Assembly: GCA_902797695.1 (NCBI GenBank)
Contig: CADBTW010000055.1
Span: 1-36,703 of the forward strand
Length of the DNA: 36,703 nt
Source: an uncultured Sutterellaceae bacterium
GTDB lineage: Bacteria > Pseudomonadota > Gammaproteobacteria > Burkholderiales > Burkholderiaceae_F
Direction: 5' to 3'
Made by a program: the position numbers and the translations under genes. Position 1 is the first letter of the stretch. Each line of letters starts with the position of its first letter. Positions 7,040 through 15,045 of this stretch are shown here, in pieces. The notes under the pieces were generated by a model. It made no database searches. It was not told the origin of the DNA and was given only the letters and a program-made list of their open reading frames with translations.

Positions 7040-8563
7040 ATGACGATGAACCGCAGGCAGTTCCTCCAGGCAGCCTCAGCCGCTGCTGTCGCAGGCGCGT
7101 TTTCCTTCCCGGCGTTCGCGGCGCCGGGGGTCCTCCCTGAGAAGTGGGATGAGGAGTACGACGTGGTCGTGATCGGGTCCGGGTTCGCGGGGCTCGCGGC
7201 GGCGATCGAGGCGTCGGACGCCGGGGCGTCCGTTGTGATCCTTGAGAAGATGCGCACGCCCGGCGGGAACTCCATCATCAACGGCGGCATCATGGCGGTC
7301 CCCGGGAGCCCCGAGCAGGCGGCTCAAGGGATCAAGGATTCACCGGAACTCATGATGAAGGACATGCTGAAGGCGGGCGGGCAGCTGAACCACCCGGAGA
7401 AGGTCCGGTTCCTTTGCGACCACGCGGTTGACACCTACCACTGGGCGGTGGAGAAGGTCGGCTGCAGGTTCCAGTCGAAGCGGATCAAGCAGGAGGGCGG
7501 GCACTCCGTTCCCCGGAGCCTCTTTACCGAGAACGGGTCCGGGTCCGCGATCGTCACGAAGGAGCTCGCGTACCTCGAGAAGAAGGGCCTTAAGCCCCGC
7601 ACCCGGTGCTTCGCGCAGACGTTCCTCCGGGACACGGACGGGCGCGTGAAGGGCGTCCTCGTCCGTGACGGCTACCGGTTCCCGAAGGCGGACTCGGGGA
7701 AACTGAAGGCGATCCGCGCGAGGAAAGGCGTGGTCCTCGCGTACGGCGGCTTTGCGGCTGACGCGAAGTACCGCCAGATCTTCGACCCGAAGCTCACCGA
7801 CAAGTTCGACACCACGAACCAGCCCGGGGCGACCTCGGAATCCTGGCGCGAGGCGTCCCGGATCGGCTGCCAGATGATCCAGTCCGACTGGATCCAGATC
7901 CTCCCGCAGACCTCTCCCGACGAGAAGGGCTTCGGGATCGGGTTCGCGTGGTCCGGCCACGTCTCGATGTTCGGGCTCTGGGTCGACGCGAAGACCGGAA
8001 AACGGTTCGTGAACGAGCTCGCGAACCGGAAGGTCCGCGCGGACGCGATTCTGAATGTCCGCAACATGGGACACGACGCGATCGCGATCGGGGACTCGGG
8101 AACCGCGAAGAGCTTCGAAATCATCCGCCCGGGGATGCTGAAGCGTGAGCTCGACCGGAAGTGCGTCTTCAAGTGCGAGACGCTTGAGGAGGTCGCGAAG
8201 CGCTTCGGCGTTCCGGTGGAGGAACTCCAGAAGTCCGTTGCAACCGTGAACGACTCCGTGAAGACCCGGAAGGACGTGATGGGGCGCCCGGTGAACAAGG
8301 ACATGCAGCCGCTCGGAACCGGCCCTTGGTACGTCGCCCGGATGTCCCCGAAGATCCACCACTGCATGGGCGGGCTCCTCACGAACCTCGACACGCAGGT
8401 GATCGATGTCGAGGGGAAGCCGATCCCCGGACTCTACGCCGCGGGCGAAGCGACTGGCGGCGTCCACGGTCAGGTTCGCCTCGGGTCCTGCGCCGTGATC
8501 GACTGCCTCACGAACGGCCGCATCGCGGGGCAGATGGCGGCGAAGAACGCAACCTGGATGTAA
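7040..8563 (+). CDS. Tat-exported FAD-binding reductase (flavocytochrome c / fumarate-reductase family)
   Basis: The product is 507 residues. A canonical Tat signal (NRRQFLQ plus Ala-rich h-region, ending near FAAPG at ~residue 29) directs the folded flavoprotein to the periplasm. The FAD Rossmann motif GSGFAGLAAAIEASDAG follows, then EKMRTPGGNSIINGG. The C-terminal block HHCMGGLLTNLDTQVI...GLYAAGEATGGVHG is characteristic of flavocytochrome c family reductases. No cytochrome gene adjoins it, so electrons must come from a cytochrome encoded elsewhere or from the tetrahaem protein at 1305-1649. AGGAGAG sits about 10 bases before the ATG. The substrate is undetermined. It is a paralogue, not a copy, of the 1724-3298 protein. 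Confidence 0.88.
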   Translation: MTMNRRQFLQAASAAAVAGAFSFPAFAAPGVLPEKWDEEYDVVVIGSGFAGLAAAIEASDAGASVVILEKMRTPGGNSIINGGIMAVPGSPEQAAQGIKDSPELMMKDMLKAGGQLNHPEKVRFLCDHAVDTYHWAVEKVGCRFQSKRIKQEGGHSVPRSLFTENGSGSAIVTKELAYLEKKGLKPRTRCFAQTFLRDTDGRVKGVLVRDGYRFPKADSGKLKAIRARKGVVLAYGGFAADAKYRQIFDPKLTDKFDTTNQPGATSESWREASRIGCQMIQSDWIQILPQTSPDEKGFGIGFAWSGHVSMFGLWVDAKTGKRFVNELANRKVRADAILNVRNMGHDAIAIGDSGTAKSFEIIRPGMLKRELDRKCVFKCETLEEVAKRFGVPVEELQKSVATVNDSVKTRKDVMGRPVNKDMQPLGTGPWYVARMSPKIHHCMGGLLTNLDTQVIDVEGKPIPGLYAAGEATGGVHGQVRLGSCAVIDCLTNGRIAGQMAAKNATWM

Positions 8564-8589
8564 GGGCAGTCTTCGACCTTTGAACGCCT

Positions 8590-8665
8590 GGGCGGGGCTT
8601 CTTTCCTCTCTTTCTTCTGAAGAACGTTTCGGAGGGAAGAGTGGCGGGAGCCCCGCCCGTTTTGA
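8590..8665 (+). terminator. Terminator-like stem with long loop after second reductase gene
   Basis: GGGCGGGGCT (8590-8599) is complementary to AGCCCCGCCC (8649-8658), which is followed by GTTTTGA. The loop is about 49 nt and could contain a secondary hairpin. The T run is short, so termination efficiency is uncertain. Confidence 0.5.
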
Positions 8666-8741
8666 CTTCTTCCGATCCTGAAGGCCGGCCCGGTATCTTC
8701 AGCGGCAGGCCGTGATCTGCGGCATCCCTGGCTTCCAGTTC

Positions 8742-8840
8742 AGGAAAAGTGCGTTTTCCATTGTCTCAATTTGTAGGAAAAGTGTATTTTTCAATCAGCA
8801 ACACTTGAGGAAAAATGCGCTGAATCGCCATTCGGGAGCG
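8742..8840 (+). repeat. Three iterated elements, exactly 33 bp apart, upstream of ATPase gene
   Basis: The core AGGAAAAGTGCGTTTTCC starts at 8742, AGGAAAAGTGTATTTTTC at 8775 and AGGAAAAATGCGC (decayed right half) at 8808. The first copy is an inverted repeat, GGAAAA/TTTTCC. The constant 33-bp spacing places all three on the same face of the helix, as for a cooperative operator. The last unit ends 11 bp before the start codon of the AAA/DUF4143 gene. Confidence 0.75.
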
Positions 8841-8851
8841 AGGAGAAGGGC

Positions 8852-10282
8852 ATGCTGAAGAGAAAGATCGCGTCGGAGATCGAGGCCCGCCTTCGCTCGC
8901 ACTCCCGGAAAATGCTGATCGTCGAGGGAGCGAAGGGGATCGGGAAAACCTTCGTCATCCGGGGGATCGGAAAGCGCCTCTTCAGGAACTTCATCGAAGT
9001 CAACATGGCGGAGGACAGGCGGAGCGACCGCCTCTTCGCTGAAATCGGAACCGTGAAGGACTTCTATCTCGCGTTGAGCGCCGTCGCGGGCGAGAGGATG
9101 AAGGGCCGTGACGAGACGCTCGTTTTCATTGATGAAATCGAGGCGTACCCGCAGCTCCTCACGCTCGTGAAGTTCCTCGTCGCGGACGACCGCTTCACTT
9201 ACATCGCGAGCGGATCAGGTCTCCGCGACGCGCTCCTTGAGACCCAGTCGATTCCGGGCGGGAGCATCGAGCGAGTTCGCATGTACCCCCTCGACTTCGA
9301 GGAGTTCCTTTGGGCGAACGGCGTGGGGGAACTCGCGATCGACGCGATCCGGGACGGGTTCTTCGGGAGAAAGGCGCTCCCCGAAGCCATTCACGCGAAG
9401 ATCCTCGACCTCTTCCGGAAATACCTCCTTGTCGGCGGGTTCCCGAAATGCGTGGACATCTTCGTTCGCGAAATGAACATCGCGAAAGTGCGGGAAGCGC
9501 AGGAGGAAATCCGCGCGCTCTATCGCGATGCCGCCGCCGGGTACTCGAAGGAAGGGAGGCGGAAGCTGAGGACTCTGGCGATCTATGACCAGATCCCCTC
9601 GTTCCTCGGGAAGAAAAAGAAGCGCGTGGTCGCCGAGGCGATAGAGGGAAGGAAGGGCGCCCGGATGGCCTGGTACGGGGACGAGCTTGGGTACCTCGCG
9701 TCAACAGGCGTCGCCCTTCCGGTGAAGGCGGCGGACGCTCCGGGCTTCTCCCTCGAGCGGAACTCGGGGAAAAACCTCCAGAAGCTCTACCTGAACGACG
9801 TCGGCCTCTTCACGGGGATGCTTTACGGAAACGACATCAGGCCGGTCCTCAGGGGCGAGAAGAGCGCAAGCCTCGGGGCTGCCTACGAAAGCGCCGTCGC
9901 GGAGGAGCTCACGGCGCACGGCCTTCGCCCCTTCTACTACGACAACAAGCAGCACGGGGAGGTGGATTTCCTGATCGATGACTACGACACCCAGAGCGCC
10001 CTTCCTCTCGAAGTGAAGTCAGGCAAGGACTACAGGATCCACAGCGCTCTCGACCATTTCCTCAAGGTTCCCGGCTACCGCATCCGCAAGGCCTTCGTTC
10101 TTTCAAACGAACGAAGGATCTTCACGGAGGGGGGCATTACCTATATCCCCATTTACGACGTGATGTTCCTCGGGGAAGGGATGGAGTTCCAGCGGGCTGT
10201 TCCCCAGGAAGATGTGGGCCGCGGAACGGTGCCGGCCGCATCGGCGCAAGGACCGGCGCCGAGCGACGCTGTCAGCGATTGA
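8852..10282 (+). CDS. AAA_14/DUF4143 ATP-binding protein
   Basis: The 476-residue protein has an N-terminal AAA-type ATPase domain. Walker A is GAKGIGKT (residues 26-33) and Walker B is VFIDEIEAYP (91-100), followed by a sensor-like TYIASGSG. The C-terminal half is the DUF4143 domain, with a restriction-endonuclease-like core: EVD at 370-372 and EVK at 387-389, the D...ExK spacing of the PD-(D/E)xK fold. Members are common in gut anaerobes, often in many paralogues, and their biological role is unsettled. The start ATG 8852 has GGAGAAGG nearby. The gene is monocistronic and preceded by three 33-bp-spaced elements that probably act as its own operator. Confidence 0.88.
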   Translation: MLKRKIASEIEARLRSHSRKMLIVEGAKGIGKTFVIRGIGKRLFRNFIEVNMAEDRRSDRLFAEIGTVKDFYLALSAVAGERMKGRDETLVFIDEIEAYPQLLTLVKFLVADDRFTYIASGSGLRDALLETQSIPGGSIERVRMYPLDFEEFLWANGVGELAIDAIRDGFFGRKALPEAIHAKILDLFRKYLLVGGFPKCVDIFVREMNIAKVREAQEEIRALYRDAAAGYSKEGRRKLRTLAIYDQIPSFLGKKKKRVVAEAIEGRKGARMAWYGDELGYLASTGVALPVKAADAPGFSLERNSGKNLQKLYLNDVGLFTGMLYGNDIRPVLRGEKSASLGAAYESAVAEELTAHGLRPFYYDNKQHGEVDFLIDDYDTQSALPLEVKSGKDYRIHSALDHFLKVPGYRIRKAFVLSNERRIFTEGGITYIPIYDVMFLGEGMEFQRAVPQEDVGRGTVPAASAQGPAPSDAVSD

Positions 10283-10605
10283 CTCGTCATTTCCTCTGCG
10301 GTCGGTCGAAGCCCAAGGAATGCGCAGGATCATCTTTCAGGACCTGTAAAGGCTTTTCAAGCCATCAGGCCTCGCGTTCCTTCACCTGGAATACCTTGAA
10401 CACATTGATGCCGGCCACCGAATTGATGGCGTTCACGACGGCGGCGCGACCGCGAGCTACTTCTACGGGCCGCTTCAGCCCGGGGCCGAGGGCGGCATGG
10501 CGTAGGGAAACGCCTGAGGATCTTTCCCGGAATCCAGCGGCGCTCTCCCGCTTCTTGGGAACCCGGGGTACTTGTTTCTTGGGTTCTCAGGACATTCAGG
10601 CTGAT
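10283..10605. other. Intergenic region, possible short protein remnant on minus strand
   Basis: No intact gene is supported. On the minus strand, ending at a TGA (10365-10367), about 45 codons read as plausible protein (for example VVNAINSVAGINVFKVFQVK). There is no start codon or ribosome-binding site, and the family is unknown. It may be the C-terminal stump of a decayed gene or chance. Confidence 0.25.
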
Positions 10606-10646
10606 GAAAAGGCCTCCCGGAACAGTCAACTGTCATCGGGAGGCCT
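10606..10646 (-). terminator. Rho-independent terminator of the Sel1-repeat gene
   Basis: On the minus strand, AGGCCTCCCG pairs with CGGGAGGCCT (10637-10646 with 10610-10619). A secondary ACAGT/ACTGT dyad lies in the loop, followed by TTTTCATC. It lies 37 bp beyond the stop of the Sel1-repeat gene. Confidence 0.7.
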
Positions 10647-10682
10647 GTCAGCCCGCAGGATTCTCTGTGCCTTCTTCTCTGG

Positions 10683-11945
10683 TTACCGGTTCAGCTTGGA
10701 CAACTTGGAGCAACCGGTTTCGTCATCCCTGTCGCAGGCCGCCTTGTAAAACTCCCTTGCCTTTTCAACCGATCGCTCGGTTCCGACTCCATCCGCGTGG
10801 TAGTCGCCCGCTTCCACGCAAGCCCGGGAATCCAGTTCTCCGCATTGCTTTTCAAAGAACGAAAGGGCTTTTTTATAGTAATCAAAGGCATCCTTGTCGG
10901 ACTTGGGAACGCTTATCCCATGGTCGTACAGATGCCCCACCGACTCGCAGCCATACGGATCCTGGTAGGAGCAGGATTTCTCGTACGCCTCCTTCGCCTT
11001 GTCGGCGGATTTTTCAATCCCTCTCCCTTCGAAGTAAAAGTCGCCCAGGACACGGCACCCGCTTCCAGACTTCAATTCGCAGGATTTCCGTATGGCCTCG
11101 ATTTGCTTCTCGGGATAGATTCCAGCCTTGTTCTGAGCGGAGAACCTTCCGGCCATGCCTGAATACAGGCAGCCGTCCCCGTCCTTCCTGTCGCAGGCTT
11201 TCTTGAAATATTCGTCAGCCTTGTCGAGGTCCTTTTCAAAACCGCCATATCCCGAGTACATCAGCCCGGCCTGAAGGTAGGCTTTCGTAACTCCCATGTT
11301 CCCGGCCTTTTCCAGGTAGGAAACGGCCTTCTCCTGGGATTTTTCAACGCCAACCCCCCTCTCATGCAACATGCCCAGTCCGAAACATGAATTAGGGTCG
11401 TTTTTCTCGCAGCCCTTCTCGAAAAACTCACGGGCAGCCGGGTAATCCTTTTTCAGCAGGCTATTCATGCCGGCGATTCCGCAGGCCTCCCGGTTGCCCG
11501 CACGGCAGTCGGCCAGAGGATTCCCGGAGTGATTCCTGCCCGTGAGGGAAACGGACACGAACGCGCCGACAATCAGGAACACCAGGCCGGCAAGGCAGAG
11601 AAGGGGCGTCTTTTTCCCCTTTGGCGTCCTGGGGCTTTGTGCCGCAGCCCTGTACTTGAATACGCCGACAATGAACAGGATAGGGAAAGCTATGACCAGT
11701 ATCCCAATTCCGGCAGCTCCCTTGCCAATCAGCAAGGACTGAGTCCCGGGGTCCCCGGGGAACACCCAGCCCCTCGCAACAGCGCCCCCCATCACCAAAA
11801 CGGCCGGATACAGGGACCAGAGGGCAAGGCGAAGGGCCTTTCCTATCCTGGATTCAGGCTGGAATGAATCGATCAGCTTGAAAACAAGGCCCAGTAGAAG
11901 TACGTCGATAAGAAAAACGGAAAGCCCGACTGTCGCTGCGTTCAT
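10683..11945 (-). CDS. Membrane-anchored Sel1-like repeat protein
   Basis: The product is 420 residues. The N-terminal ~135 residues carry about four hydrophobic segments (for example VGLSVFLIDVLLLGLVF, GIGILVIAFPILFIVGVF, PLLCLAGLVFLIVGAFVSVSL). The rest is a series of ~36-residue Sel1-like (SLR) helical repeats with units such as A..FFEKGCEKNDPNSCFGLGML, A..YFKKACDRKDGDGCLYSG and A..FYKAACDRDDETGCSKL. Paired cysteines about eight residues apart within repeats resemble the disulphide-bonded Helicobacter Hcp type, suggesting an oxidising, extracytoplasmic location. Such proteins are usually protein-interaction scaffolds. Codon use is less GC-skewed than in neighbouring genes. It is the last gene of a minus-strand run and ends at its own terminator. 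Its partner is unknown. Confidence 0.85.
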   Translation of the reverse strand: MNAATVGLSVFLIDVLLLGLVFKLIDSFQPESRIGKALRLALWSLYPAVLVMGGAVARGWVFPGDPGTQSLLIGKGAAGIGILVIAFPILFIVGVFKYRAAAQSPRTPKGKKTPLLCLAGLVFLIVGAFVSVSLTGRNHSGNPLADCRAGNREACGIAGMNSLLKKDYPAAREFFEKGCEKNDPNSCFGLGMLHERGVGVEKSQEKAVSYLEKAGNMGVTKAYLQAGLMYSGYGGFEKDLDKADEYFKKACDRKDGDGCLYSGMAGRFSAQNKAGIYPEKQIEAIRKSCELKSGSGCRVLGDFYFEGRGIEKSADKAKEAYEKSCSYQDPYGCESVGHLYDHGISVPKSDKDAFDYYKKALSFFEKQCGELDSRACVEAGDYHADGVGTERSVEKAREFYKAACDRDDETGCSKLSKLNR

Positions 11946-12125
11946 AAGGAAGCCCTTGGGTCTGAGTATGGGGAATTACAAAGGTGAACGTCCTGAAGCC
12001 CGTAACCATCGATGACAGGCGGCACTCGGGAACTGCTGTCGTTTCAAGCCGCAGGCCTTGGCGGGGGAGAGGCCTGGAACCATCGGAAGATTCACGGTCA
12101 GATGGACGCCCGCCAGCCCGCGGTC

Positions 12126-12602
12126 CTAGCCCGGAAGCGGGTACTTTTCGTTCAGGATCTTCCAGATGCGTCTGCCTTCTTTCGCGAGGTCTCCGTAATC
12201 CGTCCCGTGGTACCCGAGGTTATGCTCGGAATCAGGGCCATTGCAGACAGCGGTGGCGAAGCCCCAGCCGATGGAGCCCTTCCTGAAGGGGCCCATTTTG
12301 GTCGCGTGGGTCTCCTGTTTTGCGAGGAGCTTTCCCTTTGAATAGAAGGCGTTCCAGAGCCCCATCCCCTTCATGCCGCCGCAGTCGATCCTGACGCCGG
12401 TCACGACGACGTCGAACCCCTGGCTGGTATTTGAAAGGACTTCGGTTATTTCCGCCTGCTTGTAGGCACCGACCGTGGAAATGCTTTGGGTGTTGATGAG
12501 GGTCATGCCCACCTTGCTGACGCTCGTGACGTACCAGTCCACCGCGAAGCAGGGGGCGGAGAACGCGCAGCAGAGCATTGCGGCGACGAGTTTTTCCTTC
12601 AT
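12126..12602 (-). CDS. Exported surface-adhesin-E-like protein
   Basis: The 158-residue protein has a Sec signal peptide (MKEKLVAAMLCCAFSAPCFA, cleavage near residue 20). A compact domain beginning VDWYVTSVSKVGMTLINTQSI then resembles the surface-adhesin E-like family (a W-Y/V start, a central YSKGKLL strand, and two later cysteines in RIDCGG and AVCNGP). Proteins of this fold are small periplasmic or surface proteins; most have no proven role. GGGAG lies about 10 bases before the start at 12602. The family call is by pattern and is moderately sure. It is in line with the upstream DUF805 gene, 63 bp away. Confidence 0.6.
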   Translation of the reverse strand: MKEKLVAAMLCCAFSAPCFAVDWYVTSVSKVGMTLINTQSISTVGAYKQAEITEVLSNTSQGFDVVVTGVRIDCGGMKGMGLWNAFYSKGKLLAKQETHATKMGPFRKGSIGWGFATAVCNGPDSEHNLGYHGTDYGDLAKEGRRIWKILNEKYPLPG

Positions 12603-12665
12603 GGTCAGGGGCTCCCGGGAAAGGTTTCGAATGGAAGAGGGGTTAAAGGATCGGCCTGCAGGTCC

Positions 12666-13112
12666 TCAGTTCCGCGGCTCCCCGTACTTGTTCGGGCCGT
12701 CCGACTTCTGGCAGAAGAAGACGACGAGGACGATCGAGAACACGAACGAGGCGAGATTGAAGGCCCAGCCGTCAGACGCCTTCCCAAGCGCGTTCGCGAT
12801 TGTCTCGAGTACCGCGTACGCGAAGAGGATCCAGCCGCTCTTCCCGGTGTCGTGGAGCCGTCGGACTGAAATCGTGATCGAGGGGATCAGGTGCACGAGA
12901 AGGAAAATTCCGCCGAGCCAGCTCAGAAGCTTCGCGAGGAACCCGACCTTCAGGCATAGGAGAGCCGCCATCGCGCCCCAGATGATGAAGAGGTAGAGGA
13001 AGAGGCAGAAGTTGAAGCCCCAGTACTGGGTCCTTGTCGCGCGCCCTTGAAGGGAGAAGTAGTGGAGGAAGGCCGAGCAGTAGCCTTCGAACATGCGGTT
13101 CAGGAAGTTCAT
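12666..13112 (-). CDS. DUF805 inner-membrane protein
   Basis: This 148-residue protein shows the DUF805 hallmark N-terminus: an aromatic-rich amphipathic stretch followed by GRATRTQYWGF. Three to four transmembrane helices follow, with the conserved SITISVRRLHDTGKSGW segment between helices 2 and 3. The terminal QKSDGPNKYGEP motif is also typical. Family function is unknown. Its ATG overlaps the stop of the upstream gene by one base (TGATG), and GAGGGGG lies six bases before it, so the two are translationally coupled. Confidence 0.88.
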   Translation of the reverse strand: MNFLNRMFEGYCSAFLHYFSLQGRATRTQYWGFNFCLFLYLFIIWGAMAALLCLKVGFLAKLLSWLGGIFLLVHLIPSITISVRRLHDTGKSGWILFAYAVLETIANALGKASDGWAFNLASFVFSIVLVVFFCQKSDGPNKYGEPRN

Positions 13113-13438
13113 CAGTACCCCCTCAGCTTTTCATAGAGGGCGGAGATGCCGCCAGAAAACAGCGAGAGCACCATGAAGATGATCCCGGGGCAGCAGAAGA
13201 GGATCGCCGCCCACCACGACCAGTCGTAGTGCTCGACAAGAAAGTAGCAGGCGAGCCCCAGCACGGCGAGGGTTCCGAAGGGAATCATGCAGATGGCGTA
13301 GCCGCCCATCAGGGCGACGAGTCCGAGGAGCCACGAGTGGATGTCGAAGAACCAGAGGATGGCGCCCGCGAAGACCGCGCACGCGGCGAGCGAATAGGCG
13401 ATGTAGCCGAGTATGAGGATCGGCGTGAGGATTTGCAT
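13112..13438 (-). CDS. Small multi-pass membrane protein, unknown function
   Basis: The 108-residue product has about three hydrophobic segments (ILTPILILGYIAYSLAACAVF, WLLGLVALMGGYAICMIPFG, AAILFCCPGIIFMVLSLF) and short loops. The start at 13438 is chosen because GGAGG lies about 10 bases upstream and the first membrane helix begins there. A longer frame back to 13510 adds only a charged, non-hydrophobic extension. It shares a TGATG junction with the DUF805 gene and the two are probably one operon. I recognise no family. Confidence 0.7.
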   Translation of the reverse strand: MQILTPILILGYIAYSLAACAVFAGAILWFFDIHSWLLGLVALMGGYAICMIPFGTLAVLGLACYFLVEHYDWSWWAAILFCCPGIIFMVLSLFSGGISALYEKLRGY

Positions 13439-13608
13439 TGGGTTGGAGCCTCCTAGCTGGGAAATCCTCTGCCGCCAGCCCCGTTGCGGATCAGCTGGTG
13501 CGGGGATCATCCTTCAATCCTAGGCGGAAGCGGGCTCTGTCCCGCCGCCCGCAAATTTGCGGTTTCGGGCTTCACCTCCAGGTAGCGTCACGCTCCGCGA
13601 CTCAGGGG

Positions 13609-14484
13609 CTACGGCTTCCTGCAGGCCTCCCAGCCGGAACGCACTGCCCACTCCCGGTTCCTCGAGTCCCGCGTCAGGTATTCGTCCCGCGGGATCGCGG
13701 GGTCCCCGGCCGGGAGCAGGATGATCGAATACTCGTCCGACTTCTTCCAGTGGACGACGAGGAGGTTCGCGTCGTCCGCGAAGTCTTGCCTTCCCGACGC
13801 CTCGTTCAGGGCCTTTCCCTTCTCGACCGCGGCCCGGACCGTGTAGCGCTTCGACCACGTGCCGTCCTTCCTCCGGTAGCGGATGCAGGCGCGGTCCCGC
13901 GGCTCGTTCATCCACTCCCCGACGTCCGCGAGCCGCTTCACCTGGGCGTTCCCCGAGGGGTCGTCAGACGAGGAGAAGAGGAAGAAGCCCGCTCCCGCGA
14001 TCGCGATGGCGAGAAGGCCGAGGACGATGGCCTTCTTCGGAATGCCCGCGGGCCGGGGCGCCGGGGAGGCCGGCGCGGTTCCGGCTCTTCTGAGGATCCT
14101 TTCCGCGAGCTCCGCCGCCTGCTCGACGTGGCTCCTCCGGGCCTCGTCAACCTCGAGCCCCGGCGTGTGCGCGACGTCGTTCCGGAAGGTCTTCACGGTG
14201 AAGAGGTAGTTCGTGAGCTCGTCCCCGACCCCGAGGACCCGCCTCAGGTTCCTGTGGTTCCGGTAGGCGATCGAGACGAGGGCGGAGTAGTCGAACTGCC
14301 GGAGCGACTTCTCTGCCGTAAGGTGGTCCCGCTGCACGGGGGTGAGCGCGGGAAGGACGCAGGTTTCCCACCACCCGTCCGGGTCGATCCGGGGAAGCGA
14401 CCGCTCGAGCGCGCTCCGGAGAAGCGGCGTGAGGCGGCGATCAAGCCGCTCGTAGAGCTCCCGAGGCGATTCCTTTGCAGTCAT
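13609..14484 (-). CDS. Membrane-anchored HEPN-domain protein (Swt1-like HEPN), possible RNase
   Basis: The product is 291 residues. Residues ~8-135 form an all-helical domain with YSALVSIAYRNHRNLRRVLG and, at 101-106, RNDVAH. The latter is the R-N-x3-H motif that marks catalytically competent HEPN ribonucleases. The arrangement resembles the Swt1-like HEPN family. A transmembrane helix follows at 152-170. A ~120-residue C-terminal domain, predicted extracytoplasmic, has no recognised family and two cysteines (in DRACIRY and WEACRKP). A cytoplasmic RNase domain fused through a membrane helix to an outside domain suggests a signal-gated effector. It lies 55 bp after a small unknown gene, downstream of a CARF gene. 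Family naming is by pattern. Confidence 0.65.
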   Translation of the reverse strand: MTAKESPRELYERLDRRLTPLLRSALERSLPRIDPDGWWETCVLPALTPVQRDHLTAEKSLRQFDYSALVSIAYRNHRNLRRVLGVGDELTNYLFTVKTFRNDVAHTPGLEVDEARRSHVEQAAELAERILRRAGTAPASPAPRPAGIPKKAIVLGLLAIAIAGAGFFLFSSSDDPSGNAQVKRLADVGEWMNEPRDRACIRYRRKDGTWSKRYTVRAAVEKGKALNEASGRQDFADDANLLVVHWKKSDEYSIILLPAGDPAIPRDEYLTRDSRNREWAVRSGWEACRKP

Positions 14485-14539
14485 GGGGCCGTGTCCTCCT
14501 CTTCTCCTAGAAAATCCTTCCCCTGAAGGCCCGGGTCCC

Positions 14540-14917
14540 TCAGTCCGTGAAGACGCCTTCAGGGAGCCCGGTCGCGGCCTTTAGGAGCTCGTCCGCCTTC
14601 CTGAAGGGGGAGTCCCGCGCGGGGAGCGTGGGCCCTGTCCTGCAGAGGAGCAGCTCCTCCGCGAGGTAGACCCGGAGGAACCAGAAGCCGCTTCCCGCCC
14701 GAATCTCGGCGCCGCCGCTATCCTCGGCCTCTTGCCCGGCGCTCGCACGGGCGATGCTCCCGACAATCGCCTTCAGGTCCTCCTCGCCAACGCGCCCCCG
14801 GAGATCCCTCGCAGTCCCTTGTCCCCGGCGCTCCGCGGCCCAGGTCCCGGTGTCGTCAATGGTAACCCGCTCCCGGGCGCCCTTCCGCGCGGCGATCATC
14901 TCGACCCGTGCCAGCAT
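14540..14917 (-). CDS. Hypothetical protein between CARF and HEPN genes
   Basis: The longest frame runs back to 15358, but its N-terminal part overlaps the CARF gene and is proline/arginine-rich shadow sequence. The best start is ATG 14917, with GAGAGG about six bases upstream, giving 125 residues. The sequence shows an acidic and basic N-terminal half (RVEMIAARKGARERVTIDD...) and a more hydrophobic block, GSGFWFLRVYLAEELLLC. There is no signal peptide and no recognised domain. Its position between the CARF-domain and HEPN-domain genes, on the same strand with gaps of 128 and 55 bp, suggests a shared operon. Confidence 0.5.
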   Translation of the reverse strand: MLARVEMIAARKGARERVTIDDTGTWAAERRGQGTARDLRGRVGEEDLKAIVGSIARASAGQEAEDSGGAEIRAGSGFWFLRVYLAEELLLCRTGPTLPARDSPFRKADELLKAATGLPEGVFTD

Positions 14918-15045
14918 GGTTTCCTCTCCCGCTTCGTCTTCCGCCGGAGGTCCGGAATCGGCCCCGCGGCTACTCTCAACCATAGCGGGCGGAGGGAAAG
15001 GCGGCCGCTCCCGCAAATTTCTCTTTTCTTTTCCCCCGGGGCCGG

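Noticed and set aside
10365-10590. Minus-strand stretch resembling a protein C-terminus (VVNAINSVAGINVF)
   Set aside because: Only ~45 codons look plausible, with no start or recognised family. It is recorded as intergenic content rather than a gene.
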